From: CALUTH01 sp964452495
GTDB taxonomy: Bacteria > Cyanobacteriota > Vampirovibrionia > Gastranaerophilales > Gastranaerophilaceae
Reading direction: 5' to 3'
Assembly (NCBI GenBank): GCA_964452495.1
Contig: CAYVMC010000013.1
Span: 1 to 49,559, forward strand
Length of the DNA stretch: 49,559 bases
Below, piece after piece: positions 33,701 through 42,048 of the stretch. How positions within the stretch are numbered: position 1 is the first letter of the stretch; each line of letters begins with the position of its first letter. Both the position numbers and the translations under genes were made by a program. The notes beneath the pieces are model-generated. The model was not told where the DNA came from. It did no database searches and saw only the letters and a list, made by a program, of their open reading frames with translations.

Positions 33701-34539
33701 ACAACATTATTATAAATAATTTCAGCATCGCAGTTATGATTATTTCCCTTAGTTTCTGCCTTTTCATTGAAAATTTGAGCAAGTCTTTTACCGGCACTTT
33801 TGTCTGCACTTAAGTATCCGAACCTGCTTGAGCCGTGTTCATCGTAGTAAATATAGTGGTATTTTAATTGGTTTGAAATATGTTCTATAAAATCAATAAA
33901 AACAGGCGGCATTTCGTCTGCATTATCAACAATTAAATACTCTATATTTTTAAAATAATCAGTATTTTTATAAATGTAATTAAAAATCTGTATTTGTCTT
34001 AAATAGTCAAATGCTCTGTAATTAAGCGTTTGACTGCAAAAAGATTTTATTGCTTTTGCCGCGTCGCTGCTGAAAGCTTCTTTTAATATTCTGCTTCTCT
34101 TTTGCACGTCTTCTTCAGAAAGATTGTTTTGTACAATGAGTGAGTATCGTCTGAAAAGTTGGTGTAGAAGGGAATGTTTGGAATTATACCCTTCAAATTT
34201 TAAATCATTAATTATATTTTTTAAAATATATTGGGAAGGTTCTAAACCACAATTATTTGGCAGAAGAACAGGTTTATTGGATGGAATTTTATTTTCCAGT
34301 ACACCCCAATTGTCGGTAACAGTATTATAAACTAAGCCGAAGAAGCTAAATACCTGAATTTTCGTAATAATATTTATATCTTCACTTTTAAAAAATTCGT
34401 CCAAAAATTCATTTTTTGCTTTTCCGTTTTGCAAAATTATTAGAATTTTGGATGAGTCAATTCCCTGATGCAGCAAAGTTTTGAACTCATTGACTAATAC
34501 TTTAGTTCTAGATTTATTATCCAAAATGTTTACTAACAT
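30703..34539 (-). CDS. UvrD/Rep-like SF1 helicase with degenerate N-terminal helicase half
   Basis: A 1278-residue protein. The C-terminal half is an intact superfamily 1A helicase: Walker A AVPGAGKT (654-661), motif Ia LTYMDSAARNF, Walker B VIEDEAQD (Asp845), motif III GDINQAITT, motif V MTLHKSKGDEFDYVF and motif VI IYVAITRAKHKL. The first 650 residues look like a second helicase module lacking a P-loop: SKILIILQNGKAKNEFLDEF resembles motif Ia and YLIVDNADEMPP resembles a broken motif II. This recalls AddB, whose helicase half is inactive, but here both halves are in one chain and no nuclease motif is seen. It is divergent from the winged-helix gene at 34666. Confidence 0.85.
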   Translation of the reverse strand: MLVNILDNKSRTKVLVNEFKTLLHQGIDSSKILIILQNGKAKNEFLDEFFKSEDINIITKIQVFSFFGLVYNTVTDNWGVLENKIPSNKPVLLPNNCGLEPSQYILKNIINDLKFEGYNSKHSLLHQLFRRYSLIVQNNLSEEDVQKRSRILKEAFSSDAAKAIKSFCSQTLNYRAFDYLRQIQIFNYIYKNTDYFKNIEYLIVDNADEMPPVFIDFIEHISNQLKYHYIYYDEHGSSRFGYLSADKSAGKRLAQIFNEKAETKGNNHNCDAEIIYNNVVNNDRKLLKNFTIFSLPKRAQMVDFAIKEIKKLLEENYENNKITGCKPSDIAIITPVQDELLKFTLKEAFTTTKCIFLSGSEKLIQNQIIKSCINILKVIEGYNISEFEFRNILSDFLSIPLKYCKELLENFNEKGDIPNLEIPKNNEKYQKFLSLVTELKSRNIPLSEKVYHLFFDLTDYVSPDNIEKINFFIKQLRGFEAVKQQGLKITNIEIIEQIEKSIISENPSFTEIDLDGIVVATPQKLIDFKINTKYQFWLDISSSEWIKSDTGPLYNAWVFQAGWEKDTFTIEDETQLAREKTARVLRKLALLADKHIFAYSSLFDTLGAENFGGIEGYITCDEEKESSSPVFKILPRDDQKPVLEYKEGTMAISAVPGAGKTFILLALIVKLLERKINPENIFVLTYMDSAARNFRERIKNIFPNTGQLPNISTIHGLALRLLKENANYERLGLDAEFDICDDTQRGKIINSISSTKLKLNKTDIEDFTKAVSIMKFQVGNDFDTTNITDKRILKFLDFYKLYQEELKENDLIDYDDILLMSVKLLEENPDILEYYQNICEYVIEDEAQDSSIIQQRLLKLLSGKHGNLIRCGDINQAITTTFSNADVEGFRDFIANAYVKVNMNHSQRCTQGVMDCANNLVEYGKRVLPAAFFDIKMEGVEGKNPISPNPIVKKVFEEKNEEKNYILKTIKNIFAENNNATVGILLRANYQVADWTEFINNAGFKTITRSDKLEQKAVFKVIYAIMKFILTPYDNTVLADTYELLAGYGLYPARAQEEIRTCHVPFISLSPDEVVSPNLGQFHWDMNYWLNCASLEPEEFTIKTGIYYFSSEIERSNVYLISTLVKRISTLNNDWHYVVERLKELSQRNSLSGFRFFSEEDETKDLGGQVQIMTLHKSKGDEFDYVFIPEINEKDFPLKIEELGIKKSTLFTEGVKTLSKISPPKTEQELKEFSLAETFRLIYVAITRAKHKLYLTVSTKVKSFNKIEERRPSILFDI

Positions 34540-34603
34540 ACTCTTATTATACTATTTTCTTTTTAATTATGTTTAAAATTCTTGCATTAATTTGAATTTT
34601 TGT

Positions 34604-34621
34604 TTACAATATGTATTGTAA
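34604..34621. promoter_or_regulatory. Palindrome between the helicase and winged-helix genes
   Basis: TTACAATA and TATTGTAA form a perfect dyad with a 2-base centre (TG) in the divergent promoter region. It is a candidate operator. The core AATATGTATTGTA also occurs upstream of cas9 at 9136-9148. Confidence 0.4.
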
Positions 34622-34665
34622 GTTAAACACTTGCGTGAATAGAGAAGTAAACAAGGAGAAAACAA

Positions 34666-34884
34666 ATGGCAACAAAAGAAAAAAACATTCAACAAGAAAT
34701 CATCAATGCAGCAGGTCAAATCTACAATTACCTTTCTGACAAAGGTGAAGTTTCTATTAACAAAATGACAAAAGATCTTGACCTAGATGGTAACTTTACC
34801 GCTATGGGGCTTGGATGGTTATCAAGAGAAGATAAAATTGATTACACTCCTAAAGCTAAATCAGTAACTGTTAAATTGAGATAG
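34666..34884 (+). CDS. Winged-helix (DUF2582-like) small protein
   Basis: A 72-residue protein matching the small winged-helix family DUF2582 (PF10771 type): helix AGQIYNYLSDKGEVSINKMT, then the recognition region KDLDLDGNFTAMGLGWLSRED and a basic wing YTPKAKSVTVKLR. Probably a nucleic-acid-binding protein or a structural winged helix. AAGGAG lies 10 bases before the ATG and a terminator follows, so it is monocistronic. Confidence 0.85.
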   Translation: MATKEKNIQQEIINAAGQIYNYLSDKGEVSINKMTKDLDLDGNFTAMGLGWLSREDKIDYTPKAKSVTVKLR

Positions 34885-34906
34885 TTGTTTAAAAAAGATT
34901 TATTAA

Positions 34907-34940
34907 AAAAACCGTCTGTGCTATATAGCAGGCGGTTTTT
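34907..34940 (+). terminator. Terminator of the winged-helix gene
   Basis: AAAACCGTCTG and CAGGCGGTTTT form the stem (one G-T) with a TATATA-type loop, followed by T's; the left A-run may also serve minus-strand transcripts. Confidence 0.85.
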
Positions 34941-34965
34941 AATAATATAAAGATTCCTAAATTAT

Positions 34966-35844
34966 TTAATTTGATATGCTATTTTGAGCGGCAAGATAAA
35001 ATCTTGCATAAATGTATTGAAATAAAACCATAATAAAAGCATTTATAATAAATCCAACTGTAAACCTTATAGCAATCCCCATACTGTTATCTGCAGATAG
35101 CCCAAAGGGGTTTATTATAATAAAAGTTATAAGAAATTGTACTAGATATGCAACGAGGTTGCTAAATATAACAGTTATAAAAGATAGAATAGTTAATTGT
35201 ACAAAATTCTTTCCTATAAATTGAAAAGTTCGTTTTATGATTTCAAAAAATCCTAATATTCTGTTGAACGAATAATATTGAATTATTATATTTGAAAATA
35301 AAATATAGGTAAGGAAAACAGCACTCTGGATAAGTAATAAAATAACATTTGCGACGCTGGTTATAAAATTATAAACAACGATACGTGTTTCAATAAACAT
35401 TATTGCGGCGGTGATAGCTGCAAACACCAATGCTATAAGTAAATAGCCTGTCAAGAATCTTATATAGCTCCATTTTTTTCTAAGAACATCCGATGTGTAA
35501 AAACTTATATTTGCGATAGCCCGCTCATCATATATATCCCGAGCAAGCAGATTAGCACCGCACAAGAGTACAAAAAATTTCCATAAGGAGTATACGAATA
35601 TTATTAAACCGGAAAGTGAAAGTACAAAATAAATCCATCCATCAGGTGTGGATGTGACATTTACCATCTCTCTGTACTCAAGAATTGGAACCAGTGATAT
35701 TAACAATATTCCGAATAGCTGGCCTAAAACCGGTATTATTGTATGTTTAAAACTGAGTTTGAATGTTGATAGAAACGCAACCCAACCGGAGAAAAAGGTT
35801 GAGAGGATATTTTCCTTTTTTATAGTAAGTTCATTTATATTCAT
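34966..35844 (-). CDS. Multi-pass membrane protein of unknown function
   Basis: A roughly 292-residue protein with about six hydrophobic helices (for example VLGQLFGILLISLVPILEY and WIYFVLSLSGLIIFVYSLW). I see no transporter or enzyme motif; the layout resembles small DUF4013/YihY-type bundles, but I cannot assign it. ATG 35844 (MNINELTIKK) is chosen because GGAGG lies 8 bases before it; the longer frame to 35874 overlaps that site. It lies between two terminators and seems monocistronic. Confidence 0.7.
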   Translation of the reverse strand: MNINELTIKKENILSTFFSGWVAFLSTFKLSFKHTIIPVLGQLFGILLISLVPILEYREMVNVTSTPDGWIYFVLSLSGLIIFVYSLWKFFVLLCGANLLARDIYDERAIANISFYTSDVLRKKWSYIRFLTGYLLIALVFAAITAAIMFIETRIVVYNFITSVANVILLLIQSAVFLTYILFSNIIIQYYSFNRILGFFEIIKRTFQFIGKNFVQLTILSFITVIFSNLVAYLVQFLITFIIINPFGLSADNSMGIAIRFTVGFIINAFIMVLFQYIYARFYLAAQNSISN

Positions 35845-35924
35845 ATTTATTCCTCCACGTTGGAAGAATAACATTAAACATTATTTTATCCTATAGCCAC
35901 GTAGATTATTATTTAATAATATAA

Positions 35925-35954
35925 AAAAGCTGGCTTTTAAAAACCAGCTTTTTT
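35925..35954. terminator. Bidirectional-type terminator after pilO
   Basis: AAAAAGCTGG and CCAGCTTTTT form a 10-bp stem with a short loop; on the minus strand it follows the pilO stop codon by 15 bases. Confidence 0.85.
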
Positions 35955-35969
35955 TAGAACAAATTTTAA

Positions 35970-36578
35970 CTATATACCACCAGTGTTCAAAGGCTTTTCT
36001 ATATCTGTATGAGCATATAATCTTACAGAAAAGTCTGATAATAAAATTCTTTTATCTGTTTGGTGGGGTTCTATACTAATATTATTGAATTTCATATAGT
36101 ATGAATACTGAAATAAAGCCTCTATAAAGTTTCTTAAATCTTTATAATTTGATATTAATCTCATATCTAAGTCGCATACAAAATAATTATCTTGTCCGCC
36201 TTGCATAACAAATGGATCATCTGATGGATAATACTTGTAATCAATAGAACGGATCTTGATATTATTTTGTTTCGCAATATCAATCATATCAGTATATAAT
36301 GTGAAAAATAAACTTTCTTTGTCAACGTCAGCATCAGTAGGATAATATACTTTTTTTGTATTTTCAACAGAAGTATTTTTTAATTGTTTCAACTTTTCGT
36401 TAACTGTTGCTAATCTTTTTTCTGCATTTTGTAAGTCAGCTTGAACTTTTTCATATTGTTCTGTTATTTCTGTATTCTTGGTAACTAACGGTGTAACGAT
36501 ATTAATACTCCCGAGGGTTACGCCAGCGATAAGTGCTACTGCTATTATTGCAGGAATCCATTTTTGATATTTTTCCAT
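35970..36578 (-). CDS. pilO: Type IV pilus alignment-complex protein PilO-like
   Basis: A 202-residue bitopic inner-membrane protein. One transmembrane helix (about 8-30) is followed by a coiled coil (about 38-70) and a periplasmic alpha/beta (ferredoxin-like) domain ending FNNISIEPHQTDKRILLSDF and SVRLYAH, the PilO pattern. It is encoded 14 bp after the PilM-PilN fusion gene on the same strand, in the conserved pilMNO order; a PilP is not seen. It would align the PilM/N ring with the outer parts of a type IV pilus or a related secretion machine. It is a likely assembly factor for the prepilin-type proteins at the contig edges (inference). Confidence 0.85.
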   Translation of the reverse strand: MEKYQKWIPAIIAVALIAGVTLGSINIVTPLVTKNTEITEQYEKVQADLQNAEKRLATVNEKLKQLKNTSVENTKKVYYPTDADVDKESLFFTLYTDMIDIAKQNNIKIRSIDYKYYPSDDPFVMQGGQDNYFVCDLDMRLISNYKDLRNFIEALFQYSYYMKFNNISIEPHQTDKRILLSDFSVRLYAHTDIEKPLNTGGI

Positions 36579-36592
36579 AAGTAATTTATACC

Positions 36593-38278
36593 CTATCTTT
36601 CTTCATTTTTCTTGTTTTTAGATTTAGATTTTGCCTTTGATTTAAGTGCATTTGTTTTATACTCACTTATTTGTTTTGGCGTTTTATTAGAAATTATAAA
36701 TTCATAGAAATCTGCATTAGATGATAAAATAATATCATTAGAGTTTTCAGTGAATTCATCAACCGGAATTTCATCATTTTCTGGAAGATCTCTACCTTTA
36801 AGAAGTGTTAATCCGGCAGGTAAATCACGACTTTCAATCGAAGCGAGAGAAAGTTTTTGCAATTTTACTGTAGAATCAGTAATACTATCTTTAATATTTC
36901 TAAAGAATGAGTATATACTGTCTATATTGTCTGCGCGACCTTCAATATCAATAAAGTTATTATTTATCGTAAAAGTAGTCAACCATAATTTTGCTGGTGT
37001 TTCACGTCCGAGAATATCAATGTAATTATAAAATGAAGTATTTTGTACAATACCTATACGGATTTCATCCTGTTCAGAGAATACATCAGCAGAAACCAAT
37101 CCTTCATATTTTTTAATCTGTTCTTCAGTCTGCTGTAATTTAGTTTGTGCTGCATCGCAGTCAGATTTAGTTTTGTTGTATTCGGTATTAAAATAAACGT
37201 ATGCTCCGATAGCCGGTACTAGTATAACCAGCAGTATTATAATACACCATTTTATTAAAAATTCATTGGTTAAAATAATTGTTTGCCCGTTGAATTTAAA
37301 TTGCGGAGGTTGTTGAGCCCAATAAACATCTCCCAGTTCTTCACAGAAAAGATTGAAATGGAAATACCTCTCACCATATAAACAAGTACCGATTAAATCT
37401 AATGAAATATGTTTTGCTTCTTCAGGGTCTAAGTCAGGAGCATCCGCAAATACTTCTTTAGAGAAACCATTTGCTTCAAGAAATATTACGGTATTATTGA
37501 ACTTAATTTTTGAAGATAACATTTCTGCAGAAACGCTATCTGTCCTTGATACAACAAATAAATATTTTGCAGGAACTTTTTCAATATATGGAGCCATAGA
37601 GGAAGCAACCATATCACAATTAGCAGCTGTATCCGCATAATCATATATTAATTGTTCATCTTTATACTCTACAAGGCTTGTTCCGTTAAGCGCAAGTAAT
37701 CTTGCTGCATGATTATCAACAAGTAACATGAGCCAGGTTGTATCTTGTTGCGTTTGGACTTTACCTGAACTTATAAGAGCTCTAAAGATTGAGGATACTG
37801 ATACATCAATTGCTTGAATTTTATACCCTAAATCAGAGATAATTCTTGCCGCTTCTTGAATTATAGAGTAAATAGCAGCAGTGTATGCCACAACCTTAGA
37901 CTGAATAGTAACGCTTAAGCCTGTTGTTACAACCAAAGGATCAGTATCTTTAAATACTAAATCTTTTTCTGTTAAATTGTCACTAACAAGTTGAATTATA
38001 GACTCATCACTCTGTGATGCCATGTAGCTACCAACACCCATAGCTACTGTTGGTAATGTCATAAGTATGAATGAACCTTTAGGAGCACCTATTTCAGTTA
38101 ATAACTCTGACAGAACTTCTTTGAAAACATCCATATCTGGAATAATAGATTTTAAGGTTATAACATCCAGATCTCTATGCGCATACTTTACAATTGTACC
38201 TGTTGCAGTATCCATTTCTGCAACTTCAAGTCCCCTATCAGCAGTAATTGCCATTGCAATTATATTCTTTTTAGCCAT
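36593..38278 (-). CDS. PilM-PilN fusion, type IV pilus assembly
   Basis: A 561-residue protein that joins two normally separate pilus proteins. Residues about 1-330 resemble PilM, the cytosolic actin-like ATPase (MAITADRGLEVAEMD start, then QAIDVSVSSIFRAL and LLVDNHAARLLALNG). A single transmembrane helix follows (about 341-363), then a PilN-like coiled coil (TKSDCDAAQTKLQQTEEQIK) and a ferredoxin-like periplasmic domain with YIDILGRETPAKLWLTTFTI. The tail is Lys/Ser-rich. In most bacteria PilM binds the PilN N-terminal peptide; fusion would fix that contact. It is followed by pilO. There is no sign of a frameshift, as the whole is one open frame. Confidence 0.85.
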   Translation of the reverse strand: MAKKNIIAMAITADRGLEVAEMDTATGTIVKYAHRDLDVITLKSIIPDMDVFKEVLSELLTEIGAPKGSFILMTLPTVAMGVGSYMASQSDESIIQLVSDNLTEKDLVFKDTDPLVVTTGLSVTIQSKVVAYTAAIYSIIQEAARIISDLGYKIQAIDVSVSSIFRALISSGKVQTQQDTTWLMLLVDNHAARLLALNGTSLVEYKDEQLIYDYADTAANCDMVASSMAPYIEKVPAKYLFVVSRTDSVSAEMLSSKIKFNNTVIFLEANGFSKEVFADAPDLDPEEAKHISLDLIGTCLYGERYFHFNLFCEELGDVYWAQQPPQFKFNGQTIILTNEFLIKWCIIILLVILVPAIGAYVYFNTEYNKTKSDCDAAQTKLQQTEEQIKKYEGLVSADVFSEQDEIRIGIVQNTSFYNYIDILGRETPAKLWLTTFTINNNFIDIEGRADNIDSIYSFFRNIKDSITDSTVKLQKLSLASIESRDLPAGLTLLKGRDLPENDEIPVDEFTENSNDIILSSNADFYEFIISNKTPKQISEYKTNALKSKAKSKSKNKKNEER

Positions 38279-38391
38279 AATATATCCACTTCTCTTCCAT
38301 CACTATTTTCTTTTATTATATAATAGGATAAAACTTATGTCTATAGTTTTAACTATTGAAAACATCATACGTATGGATTAAATTAGATAAA

Positions 38392-39153
38392 ATGGAAAAT
38401 GTAAATATAATATATGGAAGAAATGCGGTTATAGAGGCTCTTAGGTCAGGACATCGCAGATTTAATAAAATAATTATTTCCCGCTCTTTAAGGCCGGATT
38501 CTAAAATAGATAAAATTAAAGAATATGCAGGAAATGCAGGAATTCCGTTTGTATTTGCGGACAAAGAAAAGTTCGTAAAATACAATGAATACAATCATCA
38601 AGGGGTAATAGCTTTTGTTTCCCCCATTGAGTATATTGACCTTGAAGATTTTATGGCTGAGCATAAAGTAAATGCTTCGCTGGTATTATTGGACGGAGTA
38701 GAAGATCCTCATAATATAGGTGCTGTAATTAGAACCTGTGTATGTGCAGGTATAGACGGTATTGTTCTGCCATCAAGAAGAGGTGCGCTTATTAATGAAA
38801 TTGTTGAAAAAACAAGTGCCGGAGCTGTTAATCATATTTCAATAATTAAAGTCAATAGTCCTGTAAGCGCTCTGCAGAGACTTAAAGAAAACAACTGGTG
38901 GGTAATTGCATCGGATCATCATTCAGACGATAATTATTTTGACATCGATTTTCTTAACATGAATTTCGTTCTGGTTATGGGGGCTGAACATGCGGGAATT
39001 TCCAAATCTATACTAAATCTTGCGGATTTTAAAATAAAAATACCTATGTTAACGGATTTTAATTCTTTGAATGTTTCGGCTGCAGCAAGTATAATGATAT
39101 ATGAATACGTAAGACAGAAACTTACTGCGGGGAGAAAAAATGAGCAAAAATGA
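38392..39153 (+). CDS. rlmB: 23S rRNA 2'-O-methyltransferase (TrmH family)
   Basis: A SPOUT methyltransferase that methylates ribose in 23S rRNA (G2251 in E. coli for RlmB). The N-terminal substrate-binding domain starts NIIYGRNAVIEALRSG. The knotted catalytic domain has motif 1 LDGVEDPHNIGAVIRT, motif 2 VMGAEHAGIS and motif 3 IPMLTDFNSLNVSAAASIM. At 253 residues the length is normal. The start is taken at ATG 38392; a TTG at 38356 extends the frame. It overlaps the sigma factor gene by 14 bases, so the two are co-transcribed. The exact target nucleotide is inferred from the family. Confidence 0.92.
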   Translation: MENVNIIYGRNAVIEALRSGHRRFNKIIISRSLRPDSKIDKIKEYAGNAGIPFVFADKEKFVKYNEYNHQGVIAFVSPIEYIDLEDFMAEHKVNASLVLLDGVEDPHNIGAVIRTCVCAGIDGIVLPSRRGALINEIVEKTSAGAVNHISIIKVNSPVSALQRLKENNWWVIASDHHSDDNYFDIDFLNMNFVLVMGAEHAGISKSILNLADFKIKIPMLTDFNSLNVSAAASIMIYEYVRQKLTAGRKNEQK

Positions 39154-40141
39154 CTTAACAAAACTTAATATTATGGCGGACGATATAACAGATGAAGATA
39201 TAGATTTTGAATCTCTTGAACCTATGGAAGATGATGATGATTTTATTAATATATCGGAACCTAAAAACAGAGAAAATTTGTCGACTGTTAACTCCGATGA
39301 TTCTGTTAGAATTTATCTTCAACAGATTGGAAAAATCCCGCTTTTATCTGCGCAGGAGGAGTTAGAAGTCGCAAAGAAAATTCACGACCAGCACTGTGAA
39401 TTGTCAAGAAAAATCCTTATTAATGCAAATCTCCGTCTTGTTGTGAGTGTTGCGAAAAAATATATAGGCCGCGGGCTTTCTTTTCTTGATCTTATTCAGG
39501 AAGGAAATATGGGGCTTATTAAAGCGACAGAAAAATTTGATTATACAAAAGGTTATAAGTTTTCAACTTATGCAACCTGGTGGATACAACAGTCAATAAC
39601 AAGGGCAATTGCTGATAAGGCAAGGATTATACGTCTACCGATACATCTTATTGAGTCATTAAATAAAATTAAAAAAGCAACTATAGACCTTACTACAGAA
39701 TTAGGACGTATTCCGGTAAAACAGGAAATAGCTGATAAACTTGGTATTTCGGTAAACAAACTTATGTCAATAGTTAAGTCTGCGCAATCAACAATAAGTA
39801 TTGACACACCGACAGGTCAAAAAGAGGATGCTAACAAGATAATTGATTATATTGTGGATGAATCAACGCTTGCACCGGATTCAATTGTTTCAAATGAAAG
39901 TATGTTAGATGATATAAAGCTTATGTTAAATCAGCTTAGTCCTAAAGAGCGTGATGTTCTTATTTTAAGATTTGGACTTGATAATAATGGAGCAAAAAAA
40001 ACGCTTGATGAAATCGGATCAATTTATGGTGTTTCTCGTGAACGTATCAGGCAGATTGAAAACAGAGCAATATCAAAACTTAAAAAACTTTGTAAAAATA
40101 AAAATCTTACTCCGGGGTTGAAAAGTTATTTTAAAGACTAG
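39140..40141 (+). CDS. RNA polymerase sigma-70 factor (RpoD/SigA type)
   Basis: A 333-residue group 1/2 sigma factor. After an acidic N-terminus (about 19-40) come region 1.2 (DSVRIYLQQIGKIPLLS), regions 2.1-2.4 with YKFSTYATWWIQQSITRAIA and ARIIRLPIHL, region 3, and region 4 with the HTH TLDEIGSIYGVSRERIRQIE. Region 1.1 is absent. This set can recognise TTGACA/TATAAT-type promoters, consistent with the TATAAT boxes in the window. It could be the housekeeping sigma or a close relative; both are possible. GGGGAG lies before the ATG. The 3' end overlaps the convergent TPR gene by 11 bases. Confidence 0.93.
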   Translation: MSKNDLTKLNIMADDITDEDIDFESLEPMEDDDDFINISEPKNRENLSTVNSDDSVRIYLQQIGKIPLLSAQEELEVAKKIHDQHCELSRKILINANLRLVVSVAKKYIGRGLSFLDLIQEGNMGLIKATEKFDYTKGYKFSTYATWWIQQSITRAIADKARIIRLPIHLIESLNKIKKATIDLTTELGRIPVKQEIADKLGISVNKLMSIVKSAQSTISIDTPTGQKEDANKIIDYIVDESTLAPDSIVSNESMLDDIKLMLNQLSPKERDVLILRFGLDNNGAKKTLDEIGSIYGVSRERIRQIENRAISKLKKLCKNKNLTPGLKSYFKD

Positions 40142-41630
40142 TACCTTCTTTTATTAGTTTTGGACGCAGGTCAGGATTGATATTGGCAGCTTTTTCAAGG
40201 CAGTCTATTGCGCGAGTGGAATCGCCGATATGTTTATAAAGACTGTAAAGTAGTACATAATACATTTCCGTATAATTATTTACAAATCCGAGTCCTTTTT
40301 GTGCAATATCTATTGCTCGCTGATATTCACCTTTAGATTCAAATATTCTGGCATAATAGTAGCAGCATTGTTCAAATTCATTTTTTTCGTAAGATTTTCT
40401 TGATTCAAGCAAATGTTCCAGAGATAAGAAATTATTTTGTGAATTTAACAGTTCGGCATTCAAAAGTGCAAAATTGTCATTATTTTTGTATTTGTTTAAT
40501 TTATCAGTTGCCTCTTCGTAATTCCCTTTAATTATATTAAGTTTTATTTCATAGTAGTCAAAACGAGAATCTCTCGGATTATGTGATATTTTAACAAGAT
40601 TGTTTGCAAGTTCTAACATTTTCCGTTTAAAACAAATATCAGCCACCGTGAACAGAGCCAATCTGTCTCGGAGGAATAATTCAAATGTTGTCATAAATTC
40701 GTTTGATAAAGTATTTGAATTAATAGCTTTTTCATTAAGAATAAGTGTTAGCAATTTGAGATAAGCATGGTTCCCTGTAATTGTTTCTATGGCCAGTGAT
40801 GTCTGATTGGCCTGAACGTATGACATTGCAAGTGCAAATTTATATTTCGGGTTATTTATTTTGTCACACAGGATATTGAAATATTTTTTTGCTTTAAGAT
40901 TTTGTTGCTTGTATAAACAAGCAATTCCGACAAGGTACAGTGTTTCAGGTGATGAAGAAAGGTTTAATTTATCTGATAAAACTATAACGTTGCCGTAGTT
41001 CATTAAATCAAATTCAATCTGAATAATAAATTTTATTACTTCTGGATTTTTTGAATATGAGAGTTTTGTTTCAATAGTTTTTAAAGCATTGTCATCGTTT
41101 ATTGCATAACATATTTTGGCAAGCAGAAGTTCACATATTTCATTTAGATGAGGCTGAGCATCAAGAATTTCTTTTGCTTTATAATACTCTCCCAGAGAAA
41201 AATACGCATCGGCGAATTCCTGATGGCAGAAATCTTTTATGCTTGTGTTTGCGTAACTTATTGTTTCTTTATACATTTTGGCTTTATTAAGCAAAGCAAG
41301 ATATAGTTTTAGGTCTTCTGGTTTATTGGTAAGGGTATACAGTTTACCTGCAGTATTAATACGTTTTTGAGTATCATTACTTGAAAGTTTTATTAACAGT
41401 TTTAGTCCGTCTACATGGTCTGGAGTCATTTCAAGTAATTTTTCTGTATAATACAGTGCTCGTTCAAGATTACCTGAAAAGAAATGTACTTCTGCCAGTT
41501 CGTAGATAATTTCTGTTGTTTCGTCAGGAGAGTCGGATATTTCTAATAGTTTGTACAGAACTTCTATCGCCTGTTTGTAATAACCTTTTTCTTTTAATAA
41601 AAACATCTCTTGCAGTAATTCTTTAATCAT
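40131..41630 (-). CDS. TPR-repeat protein
   Basis: A 499-residue protein made of helix-turn-helix tetratricopeptide repeats throughout, for example DSPDETTEIIYELAEVHFFS and NLERALYYTEKLLEMTPDHV. Near the C-terminus are GEYQRAIDIAQKGLGFV and GDSTRAIDCLEKAANINPD. There is no signal peptide, so it is probably cytosolic. Such proteins act as scaffolds; no partner can be named. It overlaps the FtsB-like gene by 8 bases, forming a minus-strand operon with the beta-barrel gene upstream. Confidence 0.85.
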   Translation of the reverse strand: MIKELLQEMFLLKEKGYYKQAIEVLYKLLEISDSPDETTEIIYELAEVHFFSGNLERALYYTEKLLEMTPDHVDGLKLLIKLSSNDTQKRINTAGKLYTLTNKPEDLKLYLALLNKAKMYKETISYANTSIKDFCHQEFADAYFSLGEYYKAKEILDAQPHLNEICELLLAKICYAINDDNALKTIETKLSYSKNPEVIKFIIQIEFDLMNYGNVIVLSDKLNLSSSPETLYLVGIACLYKQQNLKAKKYFNILCDKINNPKYKFALAMSYVQANQTSLAIETITGNHAYLKLLTLILNEKAINSNTLSNEFMTTFELFLRDRLALFTVADICFKRKMLELANNLVKISHNPRDSRFDYYEIKLNIIKGNYEEATDKLNKYKNNDNFALLNAELLNSQNNFLSLEHLLESRKSYEKNEFEQCCYYYARIFESKGEYQRAIDIAQKGLGFVNNYTEMYYVLLYSLYKHIGDSTRAIDCLEKAANINPDLRPKLIKEGTSL

Positions 41631-42048
41631 TCTTCTTAAACCCGTTTAATAAGTTTGTTACAAAACCTTTATCCTGTTGTTCTTCATTTTCTTTTGGCTT
41701 GGAGTTAATAATTACCAGTACTTCATCATCACCAGCCATTTTTAGATTATTTCTTGCAATAGCTTCAAGACTTGTTGCTGCCGAAAAATCAGCGATGTCT
41801 TCTTTCAATTGTTTATTTCTTATTTCTGCTTTTTGTTTTGTTTTTTGAAGTTGAACGACTTTAGATTGATATGAAACAAGTTTTGATATATTTAGTACAG
41901 CACCGCAGATTATTTGGGCAAGACATAGAAGCAGAACGAGTGTTAAAAACGAATAATAAAACCCTGCGGATGTATAAGGGCGTTTTTTCTTTTTAGCCTT
42001 CTTTTTAAGTTTAGAAATTTTAATGTTACTGATTTTTTTTCCCATCAA
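41623..42048 (-). CDS. FtsB/DivIC-like septum formation protein
   Basis: A small bitopic membrane protein: basic cytosolic N-terminus (KKISNIKISKLKKKAKKKKR), one transmembrane helix (about 31-54), then a coiled coil (about 58-95, with VVQLQKTKQKAEIRNKQLKE) and the family ending ARNNLKMAGDDEVLVII, which is the hallmark of the septum formation initiator (DivIC/FtsB) family. It stabilises the divisome with FtsL/FtsQ or their equivalents. It shares an ATGA overlap with the upstream barrel gene and 8 bases with the TPR gene. The basic N-terminus is longer than in E. coli FtsB. Confidence 0.85.
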   Translation of the reverse strand: MMGKKISNIKISKLKKKAKKKKRPYTSAGFYYSFLTLVLLLCLAQIICGAVLNISKLVSYQSKVVQLQKTKQKAEIRNKQLKEDIADFSAATSLEAIARNNLKMAGDDEVLVIINSKPKENEEQQDKGFVTNLLNGFKKND

